From positions 9,424,001-9,488,000 of the forward strand of contig NZ_CP047020.1 of NCBI RefSeq assembly GCF_009796285.1: a DNA stretch of 64,000 nt, in the 5' to 3' direction. A program made the position numbers and the translations under genes. Positions 18,011 through 28,823 of the stretch are shown one piece after another. This stretch comes from Streptomyces broussonetiae (GTDB lineage: Bacteria; Actinomycetota; Actinomycetes; Streptomycetales; Streptomycetaceae). The notes below the pieces were generated by a model. The model was not told the origin of the DNA, searched no databases, and saw nothing but the letters and a program-made list of their open reading frames with translations. The stretch's first letter is position 1; each line of letters starts with the position of its first letter.

Positions 18011-18044
18011 TTAGTATACCTAAAGAATTGTTTCGTATGCCTAA
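18011..18044. promoter_or_regulatory. Probable operator of the MarR/PEBP divergent pair
   Basis: GTATACCTAA (18014-18023) and GTATGCCTAA (18035-18044) lie 21 bases apart, two helical turns; the first is part of a near-palindrome TTAGTATACCTAA. The AT-rich block stands out in this GC-rich DNA. Confidence 0.55.
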
Positions 18045-18072
18045 TCAATGACCGTAAGGAATTGCCCCAGCC

Positions 18073-18639
18073 ATGCTGGCAAACCCCCTCGGTGTCGCAC
18101 TGCGCAACCGGCGCGCCGGTCACCACACCCTCGCCTGGGCCCATCCGGACCTGCAGGCCCCGGACAATCTCACGCTGGCCAGCCCCGCCTTCGGCCACGG
18201 CACCCCCATCCCGGCCCGGCATCGCGGTCGCGTGTTCGGCGCGAACGTCTCGCCGGCCCTCGCCTGGACCCCGCCCCCGGCGGGCACCGTCGAGCTCGCA
18301 CTCATCGTGCAGGATCCCGACGTCCCTTTCGGTAAGCCGGCCACGCACGGGCTCGCGCTCGGCATCGCCCCGACCCTGACCGGCATCGCGGAGAACGCCC
18401 TCGCGAACCCCAGCCCCGTGCCCGGCCTCCGGCTCGGCAAGGGCCCGCTCGGGCGCCGTGGCTACGCCGGACCCATGCCTATCCGGTCGCACGGCCCCCA
18501 TACCTACGTCTTCCAGATCTTCGCTCTGTCCCGGGCCACAGGACTGCCGGACGGCTTCTCCCTCGACCAGATGCTCACCGCCCTCGCGGGCCATGTCCTC
18601 GGGCGAGCACGGCTTGACGGGACCTACGAAATCTCCTGA
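18073..18639 (+). CDS. YbhB/YbcL (PEBP, Raf-kinase-inhibitor-like) protein
   Basis: 188 residues. The PEBP fold is shown by GANVSPALAWTPPPAGTVEL and ALIVQDPDVPFGKPATHGLA, the D-P-D-x-P ligand-site motif, then GYAGPMPIRSHGPHTYVFQI and FALSRATGLPDGFSLDQMLT. Bacterial members bind small anions or phospholipid headgroups; their cellular role is unclear. The divergent MarR regulator probably controls it. ATG 18073 is chosen from homologue N-termini; no clear ribosome site is present. Confidence 0.85.
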   Translation: MLANPLGVALRNRRAGHHTLAWAHPDLQAPDNLTLASPAFGHGTPIPARHRGRVFGANVSPALAWTPPPAGTVELALIVQDPDVPFGKPATHGLALGIAPTLTGIAENALANPSPVPGLRLGKGPLGRRGYAGPMPIRSHGPHTYVFQIFALSRATGLPDGFSLDQMLTALAGHVLGRARLDGTYEIS

Positions 18640-18876
18640 GCAACAGTGGCGGCGGGCACGGGGATACCAGAGGAATGGTCAAATCCTTCGGGTCATGAGG
18701 CAATTCAGGCCGCGTGCGCTTCGGGGCGTTCGACGAGGTGTCCGCGTTCAAAGCGGGCTCCGGCGCGGACGAGGGCGACGAGGTGCGGGGCGGTGACCGC
18801 GCGCCAACGTTCCTGGGCGGACTACACGAGCTTGGACACGATCGCCAGGGAGGCGGCGGGGCTCCCCGCACCCCGG

Positions 18877-19356
18877 GTGACCTTGGTGCGAAGCTTGACC
18901 GAGCTGAAGGTCGACTTGGACCCGCATCGCTGGCTTGAGTTGAGCCGGTATCGCGGCTTGTTCGAGTCCGGCGTTATGAGCCAGCGGCAGATCGCCAAGG
19001 AGACCGGGCCCCACCGCCGCACGGTCGCGAAGTGTCTGTCGGTCCAGGTACCGGCGGCGCCGGAGCGGGAACCAAGCGGCCGGCCGCGGAAACGGCTGGT
19101 GGACGAGGTCGCCCCACTGATCGACGCGATGCTGAGGTCGGAGATCCTGCTCAAGGGCAGGGTGATCCATGAGCGTCTGGCATCGGAGTTCGGGGTCACC
19201 ATCAACTACCAGCGGGTCAAGCTCTACCTGCAGGAAGCCAGGCCTCGCATTGCCGAAGAGCTAGGCATCAGGCCTGCCACCGCGATCCTCGACCGCCTCC
19301 TGCACCACTGCGAGGTCATCTCGATCATTTCCGTTCCCGCCTGCGGGTTTTGCTGA
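18877..19356 (+). pseudogene. IS21 remnant: IstA N-terminus joined to IstB C-terminus
   Basis: From GTG 18877 the frame carries the IstA start: LDPHRWLELSRYRGLFESGV, then the helix-turn-helix MSQRQIAKETGPHRRTVAKC, then RLVDEVAPLIDAMLRSEILL and NYQRVKLYLQEARPRIAEEL. After EELGI the sequence changes to RPATAILDRLLHHCEVISI, which matches the end of the helper ATPase IstB (DRLLHHAHVI type). The whole catalytic part of IstA and most of IstB have been deleted with the frame retained. It is an inactive internal-deletion derivative. Confidence 0.72.
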
Positions 19357-19361
19357 CCTGT

Positions 19362-19884
19362 TCATGGCGCCACGGCGAAGGCGATGACGGCCGCCGCGCG
19401 GTTTTTCCGTGACACCACCTGAGCTGTGCACGTACCGCGCTGCTTGCAGGAGGCCAGGATCCAGCTGGCCCGCGCCACCGAGGAACTCCAGAGCCGCCTG
19501 GGCCGCACCCCCGCGGGGAGGGAACTCGCGGAACTGATGAGCCTGTCCGAGGAGGAAGTGGGTGAGGCTCGGCTGGCGTCCAACGGCTACAACTCCGCCT
19601 CCCTGGACGCCGCCATCAACAACAGCGACGACGGCGAAGCCGCCCTACAGGACTTCATCGGCAACCAGGACCATGCCCTCGAACTCGTCGAGGACTTTCA
19701 CGCCCTGGCCCCGCAGATCGACGAACTCGACGAGCGGGACCGGCAGATCATCCGCATGCGGTTCGTGGAGGAATTCACCCAGGCCCAGATCGGCGAACGC
19801 CTCGGCGTCTCCCAGATGTATGTCTCCCGCCTGCTGACCCGCACTCTTACCCGGCTGCGCGAGGCCATGCTCACCCTCAACTGA
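19362..19884 (+). pseudogene. SigF-type sigma factor, 3' part with nonsense codon
   Basis: The frame reads RFFRDTT, then TGA at 19420-19422, then AVHVPRCLQEARIQLARATE and on through regions 3 and 4 (LSEEEVGEARLASNGYNSAS, IDELDERDRQIIRMRFVEEF, AQIGERLGVSQMYVSRLLTR). Intact relatives have RFFRDTTWAVHVPR, so TGG became TGA. The N-terminal half with region 2.1-2.3 is missing. An internal start would give only a region 3-4 peptide. This belongs to a different subgroup from the intact sigma genes at 13664 and 53278. Confidence 0.78.
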
Positions 19885-20184
19885 CAGACCCGCCCGCAGT
19901 GATGGAGGTGGGCTGCCGCATTCGGCGGCGGGCACCCAGCAACGGTGCCGGCCCGACGGCCTCTTCCGCCTCGGCCGACACTCGCGAGGGGAACGAGGAC
20001 GGAGGCGACCACCACGGTGAGGCCGGACGTCCACTGCTCTTGTGGCAGAGACCTCTCGAACGCCGCGAGTGGAGGATCCGCCGCCGCAGGTCTTCCGGCA
20101 TGGGCCGGCAAGTCTTGTCGGCCCTGGCGGCTTCGGTGCGTCGCGGCGAAACCCGCTCCTGCACGGCTCCCTGATCAGCTCGCC

Positions 20185-20238
20185 CTTGGTCTCCATGAGG
20201 AAGGGATCACGCTTGGTCCCCATGAGGAAGGGATCACG
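20185..20238. repeat. 27-bp tandem repeat, two copies
   Basis: CTTGGTCTCCATGAGGAAGGGATCACG at 20185-20211 is repeated at 20212-20238 with one change (T to C). It is directly downstream of the minus-strand gene that ends at 20234. No gene can be supported in 19885-20184. Confidence 0.75.
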
Positions 20239-20740
20239 GCACCTCGGCGCTGTCAGCACTGAGCAGCTCCATGAGCTGGGGGCGGTGCAGGCAGGCGACG
20301 TGTTCAAGCAGGTCGGGGTGGCGTAGCAGGGCGGCGGCTTCGGTGTCCCGGCCGCTGGGGGCGGTCAGTCGCAGCAGGCTGACGACGGCGTGCTCGGTCG
20401 CAGAGAGGGCCTGGTGGGCGCGTGTGGCCAGGACGGGGTCGGCCAGGAGGCAGGCGGCCCAGCTGACGACGGTTTCGTCGACCCAGGTCCGCCAGGCGGT
20501 GTTGCCAGGATGCGGGTTGCATCCCGTGTGCCAGTCCAGCCGGTGGGATCCACTCGGTGCGAGAAGGTGGAGCAACTGCACGTCGAGCCTGGTGGGGTAG
20601 CGCAGGCTAGCCGCGAGGGTGGTGGCCTGCCGGGCCTGCGCCTCGGCGAGCGCGCGGCTGAGCGCGCCCGTGGGGGCGGGGTAGGCGGCCAGGAGCCAGC
20701 GGGTGGAGGCGGCTATGACAGGTGTCAGATCGTCGGACAC
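20234..20740 (-). CDS. Hypothetical protein, mostly helical
   Basis: 168 residues from GTG 20740 (VSDDLTPVIAASTRWLLAAY), chosen because GAGGGAC lies upstream; the frame is open to an ATG at 20815 as well. The protein is helical and alanine-rich with a conserved-looking mid section PGNTAWRTWVDETVVSWAAC, LLADPVLATRAHQALSATEH, and a C-terminal helix ELLSADSAEVP. No known domain was recognised. Base use is typical of genes here. The end of the gene overlaps the 27-bp tandem repeat. Confidence 0.55.
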   Translation of the reverse strand: MSDDLTPVIAASTRWLLAAYPAPTGALSRALAEAQARQATTLAASLRYPTRLDVQLLHLLAPSGSHRLDWHTGCNPHPGNTAWRTWVDETVVSWAACLLADPVLATRAHQALSATEHAVVSLLRLTAPSGRDTEAAALLRHPDLLEHVACLHRPQLMELLSADSAEVP

Positions 20741-20972
20741 GGCGGTCGGTCCCTCTGAGAGCGTGCTCGCCTGTGTCCCGGCTGATCGGTCCCGCGAGCT
20801 GTTGCGCGAGGCCACACTGCCCCGCTCGTGGCACGACAGCGTATGCAGCCGCTTCGGAAGACGAAATGGTCTGCGTCACAGGATGCGGTTGCGGGCGAGG
20901 CGGCCGGACCCGAGCGAGTGCTTACCCGCCCCGTAGCTCGTCCGCCTTCGCCCGCTGGTGGCGCTGCGGGGT

Positions 20973-21530
20973 TCAGGATTTGCCGCGGCCGGTGACGAAG
21001 TCGCGTGCACGGTCCACCAGGCCGGCGCCCGGGGCGAGGAGCTTGTTCGCGGGCGGGGTGTCGGGAGCGGAGGGGTGGGGTCGGGTCGGGGCCATGGCCT
21101 TGGCCCGGCGGACCTTGTCCCCGAGCTCGTCGAGCGCCTCGGAGGAACACGCCTGGCGCAGCATCGGGAAGAGGTTGTTCTCCTCGTCCTGGACGTGGGC
21201 GGTCACCTCGTCCATGAGCTGCTGCAGCGTGATCATCATCCGGGGGTCGTCGGCGTCCGTCTTCTCCAGCTGTTTGAGGAGCTTCTCGACCCGGCCGTGG
21301 TCCGCGATCTCCTTGTCCGCGAGCCGGTCACCACCCTCGACGTGCTTGCGAACCGCCGGGTACAGGTACTCCTCCTCGGCCACCGAGTGACGCACCAGCT
21401 CGATGGTGACCGCGTCGACGAGGTCACGCAGTTCCTGCCCCCTGGTCATCGCTTCCATCCGGCCGAAGATCTCCTCGACCTCCCGGTGGTCCGTCATCAA
21501 TTCCTCGAGCACGTTTCCGCCATGTCCCAT
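20973..21530 (-). CDS. Hemerythrin HHE-domain protein
   Basis: 185 residues. Helices carry the metal-ligand pattern of hemerythrin-like proteins: ELMTDHREVEEIFGRM, then LVRHSVAEEEYLYPAV, then IADHGRVEKLLKQL, then VTAHVQDEENNLFPML. These histidines and glutamates would hold a di-iron site that binds oxygen, NO or senses redox state. A Pro-rich linker and a short basic C-terminus follow. ATG 21530 has AAAGGCGGA upstream; the longer frame to 21710 is non-coding in character. Single gene, minus strand. Confidence 0.85.
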   Translation of the reverse strand: MGHGGNVLEELMTDHREVEEIFGRMEAMTRGQELRDLVDAVTIELVRHSVAEEEYLYPAVRKHVEGGDRLADKEIADHGRVEKLLKQLEKTDADDPRMMITLQQLMDEVTAHVQDEENNLFPMLRQACSSEALDELGDKVRRAKAMAPTRPHPSAPDTPPANKLLAPGAGLVDRARDFVTGRGKS

Positions 21531-21950
21531 CGCCTGTCCGCCTTTCGCGGGTCGTGTCCGGGCCGGTCCTTCCCGCCCAGCAGACACGGGTTCCCCGTCT
21601 GCCGGAACCATGCGCGGCCCCTGTCCCGGCTCCACCCGGTCGGGCGCTCCCCGATCATCGATCGTCGGCGCCCGCAGTGGGCGCTCCGTCGGCGGTTCGA
21701 CGGCACCCAAGCCTGCTGGTCAGGGCGTGAATGCCCACAGGAGATTCTTTCTCAGCGAACGGCGCAACCGGTCGTGCCCGGTTCGCGGACTGCGGGCACG
21801 TTGGGCCCGGCGCGTGTGGATCGCCGTACGGCGAGCGCCGTGAGTACCCGCCCGTGCACGGCGCAAGGGCGGGTACTCACGGATGGGACGGGAGAAGAGA
21901 TGCCGGTACGGCCGGGTGCCGGCGCACGGTCAAGCACTCGGGAAGGCGGT

Positions 21951-22118
21951 TCGGTCTGAAGGCTCGTACCCCCTGGGACGCCGCTGTACTGGATGTCGCC
22001 CAGCTGGAGGCGGCGCTGCGCGGGTCCGTGGATGGCGAGGTCCGGTTCGACGCGGGCAGCAGGGGCGCCTACGCCACGGACGGTTCGAACTACCGGAAGG
22101 TGCCGATCAGTGTCGTGG
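21951..22118 (+). pseudogene. FAD-linked oxidase (GlcD-like) N-terminal fragment
   Basis: A plus frame reads LDVAQLEAALRGSVDGEVRF, DAGSRGAYATDGSNYRKVPI and SVVVWR, which is the N-terminal part of FAD-binding dehydrogenases just before the FAD domain. The next expected block is absent and the sequence switches to another enzyme near 22120. Confidence 0.55.
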
Positions 22119-22443
22119 TGTGGAGGGCGCCCCGCAGTTCCTGCCCTCCCGGTCCATCCCCGACTTCGCCTACGCCGGCTTCGCCCGGCTGGCCGGCCTG
22201 GACGGAATGCGGATCGAGAAGCCGACCGACGTCCAGGGCGCCTGGAAGGCGGCGCTCGCCGCCGACAAACCCTGGGTACTGGACTTCGTCACCGACCCGG
22301 CCGTGCCACCCATCCCCCCGCACGCCACTCTCGACCAGATCGAGGCCGCCGCGACGGCCGTCCTCAAGGGCGACAGCGACCGGGCCGCCGTGGTCCGCCA
22401 GGGCTTCAAGGCCAAGGTGCAGGAGTTCCCGGCCCGGTCACCG
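22119..22443 (+). pseudogene. Thiamine-diphosphate-dependent enzyme (PoxB-like) C-terminal fragment
   Basis: A plus frame reads FLPSRSIPDFAYAGFARLAG, LDGMRIEKPTDVQGAWKAAL, PWVLDFVTDPAVPPIPPHAT and ends with VRQGFKAKVQEF. It matches the last 100 residues of pyruvate-oxidase-like TPP enzymes. It is directly joined to the FAD-oxidase fragment before it. Confidence 0.65.
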
Positions 22444-22535
22444 CTCCCGCGAGGACCGTCCCGGCGCGGAGGACGACAGGTGAGCGACACTCCGGTCGTG
22501 GAACGGACTGCTGTGCCCCACACGCCCATGCGCAC

Positions 22536-22721
22536 GCCGCCGCTGCGGTGCTCGACCTGCGGTGCCTGGAGTGGTTCCACGACCATGTGCACATCGAGCG
22601 CATCCTCTTTCGACGGCTGCCTCGCCCCGACGGCGGCAGCCTCACTCCCGGTGTCGACGGCGCGCCCGGGCTGGGACTGATCCTCAACACCGAGCGCGCA
22701 CAGCCCCACCGGGTGGGCTGA
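22536..22721 (+). pseudogene. Enolase-superfamily (mandelate racemase type) C-terminal fragment
   Basis: The frame reads CLEWFHDHVHIERILF, then after a one-base slip DGCLAP, and PGVDGAPGLGLILNTERA followed by HRVG and a stop. This is the C-terminal end of mandelate racemase-like enzymes. The last part lies in the 113-bp repeat shared with 54235-54347. It ends 18 bases before the GH15 start. Confidence 0.55.
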
Positions 22722-22739
22722 CCGCAGGAGGCAGCGCCG

Positions 22740-22751
<12 letters not shown>
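22639..22751 (+). repeat. 113-bp repeat, copy 1
   Basis: Matches 54235-54347 over 113 bases without gaps. It spans the last codons of the enolase-like fragment, a stop, the GCAGGAGGCAGCGCCG ribosome site and the first codons ATGAGCACCACT of the downstream gene. The two copies then diverge. Confidence 0.75.
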
Positions 22752-24523
<1,772 letters not shown>

Positions 24524-24779
24524 TCCGCGGGCGCAGACCGTCCCCATCACCGGCGCCAGCGCCGACACCCCCGCTCCGGCCACCCCTCTCGACGACAGTC
24601 GGGCGCGATGGCGTGCTGATCGCCCGAGGCCGAGCCGGCGGGAGGCTGCAGTCAAAGCGGCCAGGTCCCGGTCGGCCGTCCGCTCTGGGGTAGCCACCGG
24701 CCTGCTCAGTCGGCTTGCTCACCGCGGGGATGTTGCCTCACAAGTGTTTGAACCCCGCTGTCGCGTGCACGCGCCCAGT

Positions 24780-26318
24780 ATGACCCGTTCGAAGCGTGAG
24801 ACAGAGCGAAAGTACGAAGCACCGTCGGCCGATGACACCTCGTGGCTGCCGGACCTCACTCGTGTGCACGGCATCGTGTCGGTCGTGGAGAAGGGCCTCG
24901 ACGAACTGGACGCTGTGTACTACGACACGGACGACCTGCGCATGGTTGGCGCCTTGGCGACGCTGCGCCGAAGGACCGGCGGGGCTGATGCAGGCTGGCA
25001 CCTCAAACTGCCCACGTCCGGGGACAGCCGGGAGGCGGTGCAGGCTCCGCTGTCAGACACGATTCCGGACACCCTGCGCGACCTGACCCTTTCGCGTACT
25101 CGAGGGGCAGAACTCAGGCCAGTGATCCGTATCCGGTCCTCCCGAAGCACGCGGCACCTCATCGATTCCGAAGGCGCGGTCCTCGCAGAGCTGAGCCTCG
25201 ACAGCGTCCGCGCCGAGTCCCTGCTCGACACGACCGTACGAGCCTCATGGACCGAAATGGAGGTCGAACTCGCCAAGGACGCCGATCCCCTGCTGCTCGA
25301 CGCCGTCGACAAGACGCTGCGCAAGAACGGTATCGCCCGCGCAGATGGTTCATCCAAGCTGGCCCGGGCGCTGGAAGAAACAGGAACGGTAGCGCCGCGC
25401 CTGCCGGACAAGCGCGCCGAGACCGTCGTACCCGGCTCAGCCGGCGACGAGGTCCTCAGGTACGTGGACGAGCAGAGGCACACCCTGGTGAACGCCGATC
25501 CCGCGGTACGCCGCGGCCTGCCCGACTCCGTGCACAGGATGCGCGTCACCTGCCGACGACTGCGCAGCATCCTGCGTTCCTACCGTGCGGTGCTGGACCG
25601 TGAGGTCACCGATCCGATCCGTGCGGAGCTCAAGTGGCTGGGCGGGGAGCTTGGCGCGGAACGTGACCAAGAGGTCCTTGTGGACCGGCTCAGCACGCGT
25701 ATCGGAGCCTCGCCCCGTGAGCTGATCCTTGGGCCCGTCGACGCCCGTTTGCAAGTGTGGAACGTCGCCCGCACCTCAAAGTCGCGCCAGCGCACCCTCG
25801 ACGCCCTGCTCTCATCCCGATATCTGGCCCTGCTGAGTTCGCTGGCCGAACTCACGGAACAGCCGCCACTGCGCCGCAAGGCCACTCGCAAGCCGGAGAA
25901 AGTCATGGTCAAGGCAATACTCAAGGAGCACGTCCGGCTGGCCGGCCGGGTGGCACACGCGCTGGAGCTTGCCCGGGGGACGGAACGCGACGCGGCCCTC
26001 CACCAGGCCCGCAAGGCGGCCAAGAAAGCGCGGTACGCAACAGAACCGGCGCGGGCATCGCTCGGTAAACCCGTCAGGCGGCTCGGCAAGCGTGTCAAAG
26101 CCGTACAGAAAATGCTCGGTGAGCATCAGGACAGCGTCGTTGCGCGCGACACCCTGCGGAACTTGGCCCTGGCGGCGCACGCGGCGGGAGAGCCCGCCTT
26201 CACCTGGGGCCTGTTGTACGGCCAGGAGCAAGCCGTGGCAGAAGGGTGTGAACGAGGACTGCCGGCCACATGGGCCGATGCAGCGAAGCCCAAACTACGG
26301 AAGGCGCTCGTTCACTGA
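24780..26318 (+). CDS. CYTH-CHAD domain protein
   Basis: 512 residues. The N-terminal CYTH domain begins TRSKRETERKYEAPSADDTS (ExExK-like motif) and includes AVYYDTDDLRMVGALATLRR. The C-terminal CHAD domain includes DSVHRMRVTCRRLRSILRSY, LGGELGAERDQEVLVDRLST, HQARKAAKKARYATEPARAS and LGEHQDSVVARDTLRNLA, rich in conserved His and Arg/Lys. CYTH domains hydrolyse or bind triphosphates; CHAD domains bind polyphosphate and target granules. A role in polyphosphate handling is therefore likely. ATG 24780 is chosen because the domain begins there; no clear ribosome site is visible. The frame is open upstream to 24279 only as an artefact. Confidence 0.9.
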   Translation: MTRSKRETERKYEAPSADDTSWLPDLTRVHGIVSVVEKGLDELDAVYYDTDDLRMVGALATLRRRTGGADAGWHLKLPTSGDSREAVQAPLSDTIPDTLRDLTLSRTRGAELRPVIRIRSSRSTRHLIDSEGAVLAELSLDSVRAESLLDTTVRASWTEMEVELAKDADPLLLDAVDKTLRKNGIARADGSSKLARALEETGTVAPRLPDKRAETVVPGSAGDEVLRYVDEQRHTLVNADPAVRRGLPDSVHRMRVTCRRLRSILRSYRAVLDREVTDPIRAELKWLGGELGAERDQEVLVDRLSTRIGASPRELILGPVDARLQVWNVARTSKSRQRTLDALLSSRYLALLSSLAELTEQPPLRRKATRKPEKVMVKAILKEHVRLAGRVAHALELARGTERDAALHQARKAAKKARYATEPARASLGKPVRRLGKRVKAVQKMLGEHQDSVVARDTLRNLALAAHAAGEPAFTWGLLYGQEQAVAEGCERGLPATWADAAKPKLRKALVH

Positions 26319-26320
26319 GA

Positions 26321-26983
26321 GGTCATGTTCGAACCGCCTCCCGGGACCGCGCCGTGGCGGTCCCCTCCGCGGACCCACAGCCGCCTTCCTGGTGCGCGGC
26401 AGTACCGGAGTTCGCCGATACGCGCCGGTAAATAGGCGCCCGACGCGGCGGGTACCGAGCACGTGCGAGAGCCCCGGCGAACAGGGCCTGGAAGCCGGCG
26501 TTCAAGACACCGCGTGCAGCCGATGCCCCCGTCGGATCCACCGTGACGACGCCGATCTCGGCGAACACCTCCCGCAACCGCAGGCGCTCGACGGCGCGGT
26601 ACAGCCGTCCGTAGTTCAGGTCCGCCGGCGCCGAGGCGCGCGTACACCTGATCGCGGTCGAGCATCGTCAACGAGCGGGTGTGCTCGGTGAGGCGGTGCG
26701 CGGTGGCGGCAGCGATGGTCGGCGGTTCGGCGGGCAGTCGGGCACCGAACCGGCCGGCGCCCGGCCCATCCCTGCGGGGTGTGCAGCAGGTCCCGGCCCA
26801 CCAAGCGGTGTCCGCGGGCGGGCCGAGTCGCGCACGGCGTCGAAGCCGTACCCGAGCGTCGCCGCCTCGTAGGCATGCAGAGCCTCGGCCGAGCGGCCGA
26901 CCGCCGGCGGCCTGGACGAGGCGGTCGGTCAGGACGCGGGCGTCACGCAGTGCGTTGTTCGCGTCTGCAGGCCGCAGTTCCAC
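26321..26983 (-). pseudogene. FAD-dependent monooxygenase remnant
   Basis: The minus strand from 26983 reads ADANNALRDARVLTDRLVQAA, then, in another frame, ALHAYEAATLGYGFDAVRDS-like sequence, which is the C-terminal part of aromatic-hydroxylase-type FAD monooxygenases. Further on, frames give LNYGRLYRAVERLRLREVFA and a tail of unclear origin. Several frameshifts are required and the FAD-binding front is missing. The area 26990-27124 has nothing I can call. Confidence 0.45.
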
Positions 26984-27124
26984 AGCGCCGCCCTCGATCT
27001 CCGCGCGCCGGGCCGGTCACAACGGCGGCACTGGGGTGACAAACCGGGCCAGCTCAACGAGCCGGCGGAGGAAGCCAGCAGGACGGCGGGGCGCACGGTG
27101 GTGCCGGGGACGCCGCAGGCGCGG

Positions 27125-27352
27125 TCAGAGGGCAAGAAGTGAGTCGTCTTCGGTTCGGGCCCCGGGCAGTTGGTGGCGGGCGGCGATAAGAGCGGCGTCG
27201 ACGTCGCACGTGCCGGTCGACACGCACAGCGTGTACGCGACGTCATCCATACGCCGACGTACCTCCTCGCTGCCGTCTTCGGCGCGCAGGATACGCAGCG
27301 TCTCATACTGCTTGATCAGGTTCTGCAGCACGGCCGGGTGTGCCATGAGCAT
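27125..27352 (-). CDS. DUF5133-family protein
   Basis: 75 residues: MLMAHPAVLQNLIKQYETLR, then VRRRMDDVAYTLCVSTGTCD, then VDAALIAARHQLPGARTEDD. This is the whole DUF5133 domain, a small helical family confined mainly to streptomycetes and often in SigB-type stress regions; its function is unknown. GAGGAGG 7 bases before ATG 27352 fixes the start. A truncated relative is at 15865. Confidence 0.85.
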   Translation of the reverse strand: MLMAHPAVLQNLIKQYETLRILRAEDGSEEVRRRMDDVAYTLCVSTGTCDVDAALIAARHQLPGARTEDDSLLAL

Positions 27353-28043
27353 GGGGAGCCTCCTCGTCGCACCACTCACACAGGTTGACACACCGGCCCG
27401 TGTGCCCCGCTTCCGGCCTGCCAATCCCCGTTCGACGCAGGCAGGGATGCGCCTGGTGCGTGTGTGCGCCGCGGATGGCGCACTCCATGCCTCGGCGGCG
27501 AAACCTCGGCGGATACTCTGCGGACCAGTGGAACAACGGCGGCTCCGAACGGCTGGTGCACATTACCCACGAGGCGGTGCCCGGCAGGTCCCGATGTGGA
27601 CTGTGTGCAGCTCGAGGACCTGGCGTTCGAGGGGGCGCGGGGATAAGCCGCCGGCGTGGGCCGAGTACAGCGCCGGGCGCAGCGTCGCGCGCTGAGGTTC
27701 CGCTTCGAGGCGGCCCTCGCCCGGAATGGCCTCCTATGGCTCACGGAGCCGACCGCGTGCCCAGCACCGTCCCCGGCGCCCACCTGGCAATGGGGAGGGG
27801 CTGCGAGGTGTGTCAGGGATGGGGAAAGGTCGTCACCGACGAGGGGCGGCACGAGCTGGCCGAATCGGTCACGAAGGCCGCCGGCCCCTGTCTCCGGGTG
27901 CGGTAAAGGCGCAGCGTCGGTGCTGGTCACAGGGTGGGCCGGGCCCCACGGTGCGCTGGAGCCGGTTGGCGATCGCGAGTCCCAGCCCCCCTCCGCCGGC
28001 GAGGACACGACGATGAGGTCGCACCCTTGCTGGTCGAGTTAGC
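27353..28043. other. Region without an intact gene
   Basis: Overlapping frames exist but none is convincing. One plus frame near 27790-27880 contains a CxxCxGxG-like phrase (CEVCQGWGKVVTDEGRHEL), and the minus strand near 27960-28000 has LGLAIANRLQRT, like the G-box of a histidine kinase. Both may be scraps of lost genes. Confidence 0.35.
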
Positions 28044-28640
28044 GCAGGAACCTCGTACGGCCCGCGCCGGCTCGACCTGCGCGGACACGTCATCATCGGC
28101 GACGCGACGCACACGCAGACCGATCACGCCGAACGCATCACCGCCCAGGGCGCCCACTACATCCTGGCCGTGAGAGGGAACCGGAAGAGGCTCCGCCGAC
28201 AGCCGCAGCGACTGCACTGGCGCGAGATTCCGCTCCAGCACCGCACCCGGGACACAAACCACGGCCGGCGCGAGATCCGCGGTCCGAAGGCCTGCACCCT
28301 CGAGCCCGGCCAGCTCTTCCCGCACGCCGTCCAGGCCATCGAGATCAAGCGCCGCCGCACGAAGCGCAAGATCGGCGAGACGACCGCCAAGATGGTAGAC
28401 GTGAGCACCAGCCTCACCCTCGCCCGGGCTACCCGGCCCCACTCGCACAACTGATCCGCGTGGGTTGGCAGGTCGAGGCTCTGCGCCACGTGAGAGACGT
28501 GACCTTCGCCGAGGACGCCTGCCGCATCCGCGCTGTCACCGCACCCTGAGCGATGAGGCCCCCGTACCTCGCCATCCGCCTCATCCGCCAGGCCGGCCGG
28601 GCGAACATCACCGCCGCCACCGACCGCTATCGGTGACGAG
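28044..28640 (+). mobile_element. ISAs1-family transposase, C-terminal remnant
   Basis: The plus strand reads LRGHVIIGDATHTQTDHAER-like sequence (HVIIGDATHTQTDHAERITA), GAHYILAVRGNRKRLRRQPQ, and HRTRDTNHGRREIRGPKACT, then after a stop near 28452 in other frames LRHVRDVTFAEDACRIRAVT and a short tail. These are the DDE middle and the C-terminal blocks of ISAs1 transposases. The N-terminal third is missing and several stops interrupt it. Confidence 0.75.
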
Positions 28641-28823
28641 CCGACCACGCACTCCAACTGCTCGATCTTGAAACCTGAGAACTCATCAGCTCTGGTGCGT
28701 TTACCGCGGCCGATTCGGGGTCACCCGGCCTGCGGCGCGAGGCCTCAGGTGAAACCAGGAGTTCAGCACGCCCGCGCGACCAGCCGTTTGTGGTTGCTGA
28801 GCACGGCGAAAGGCGTATCCATC

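Noticed and set aside
27940..28010. Histidine-kinase G-box-like phrase GLGLAIANRL on the minus strand
   Set aside because: Only about ten codons match and no other kinase block is nearby.
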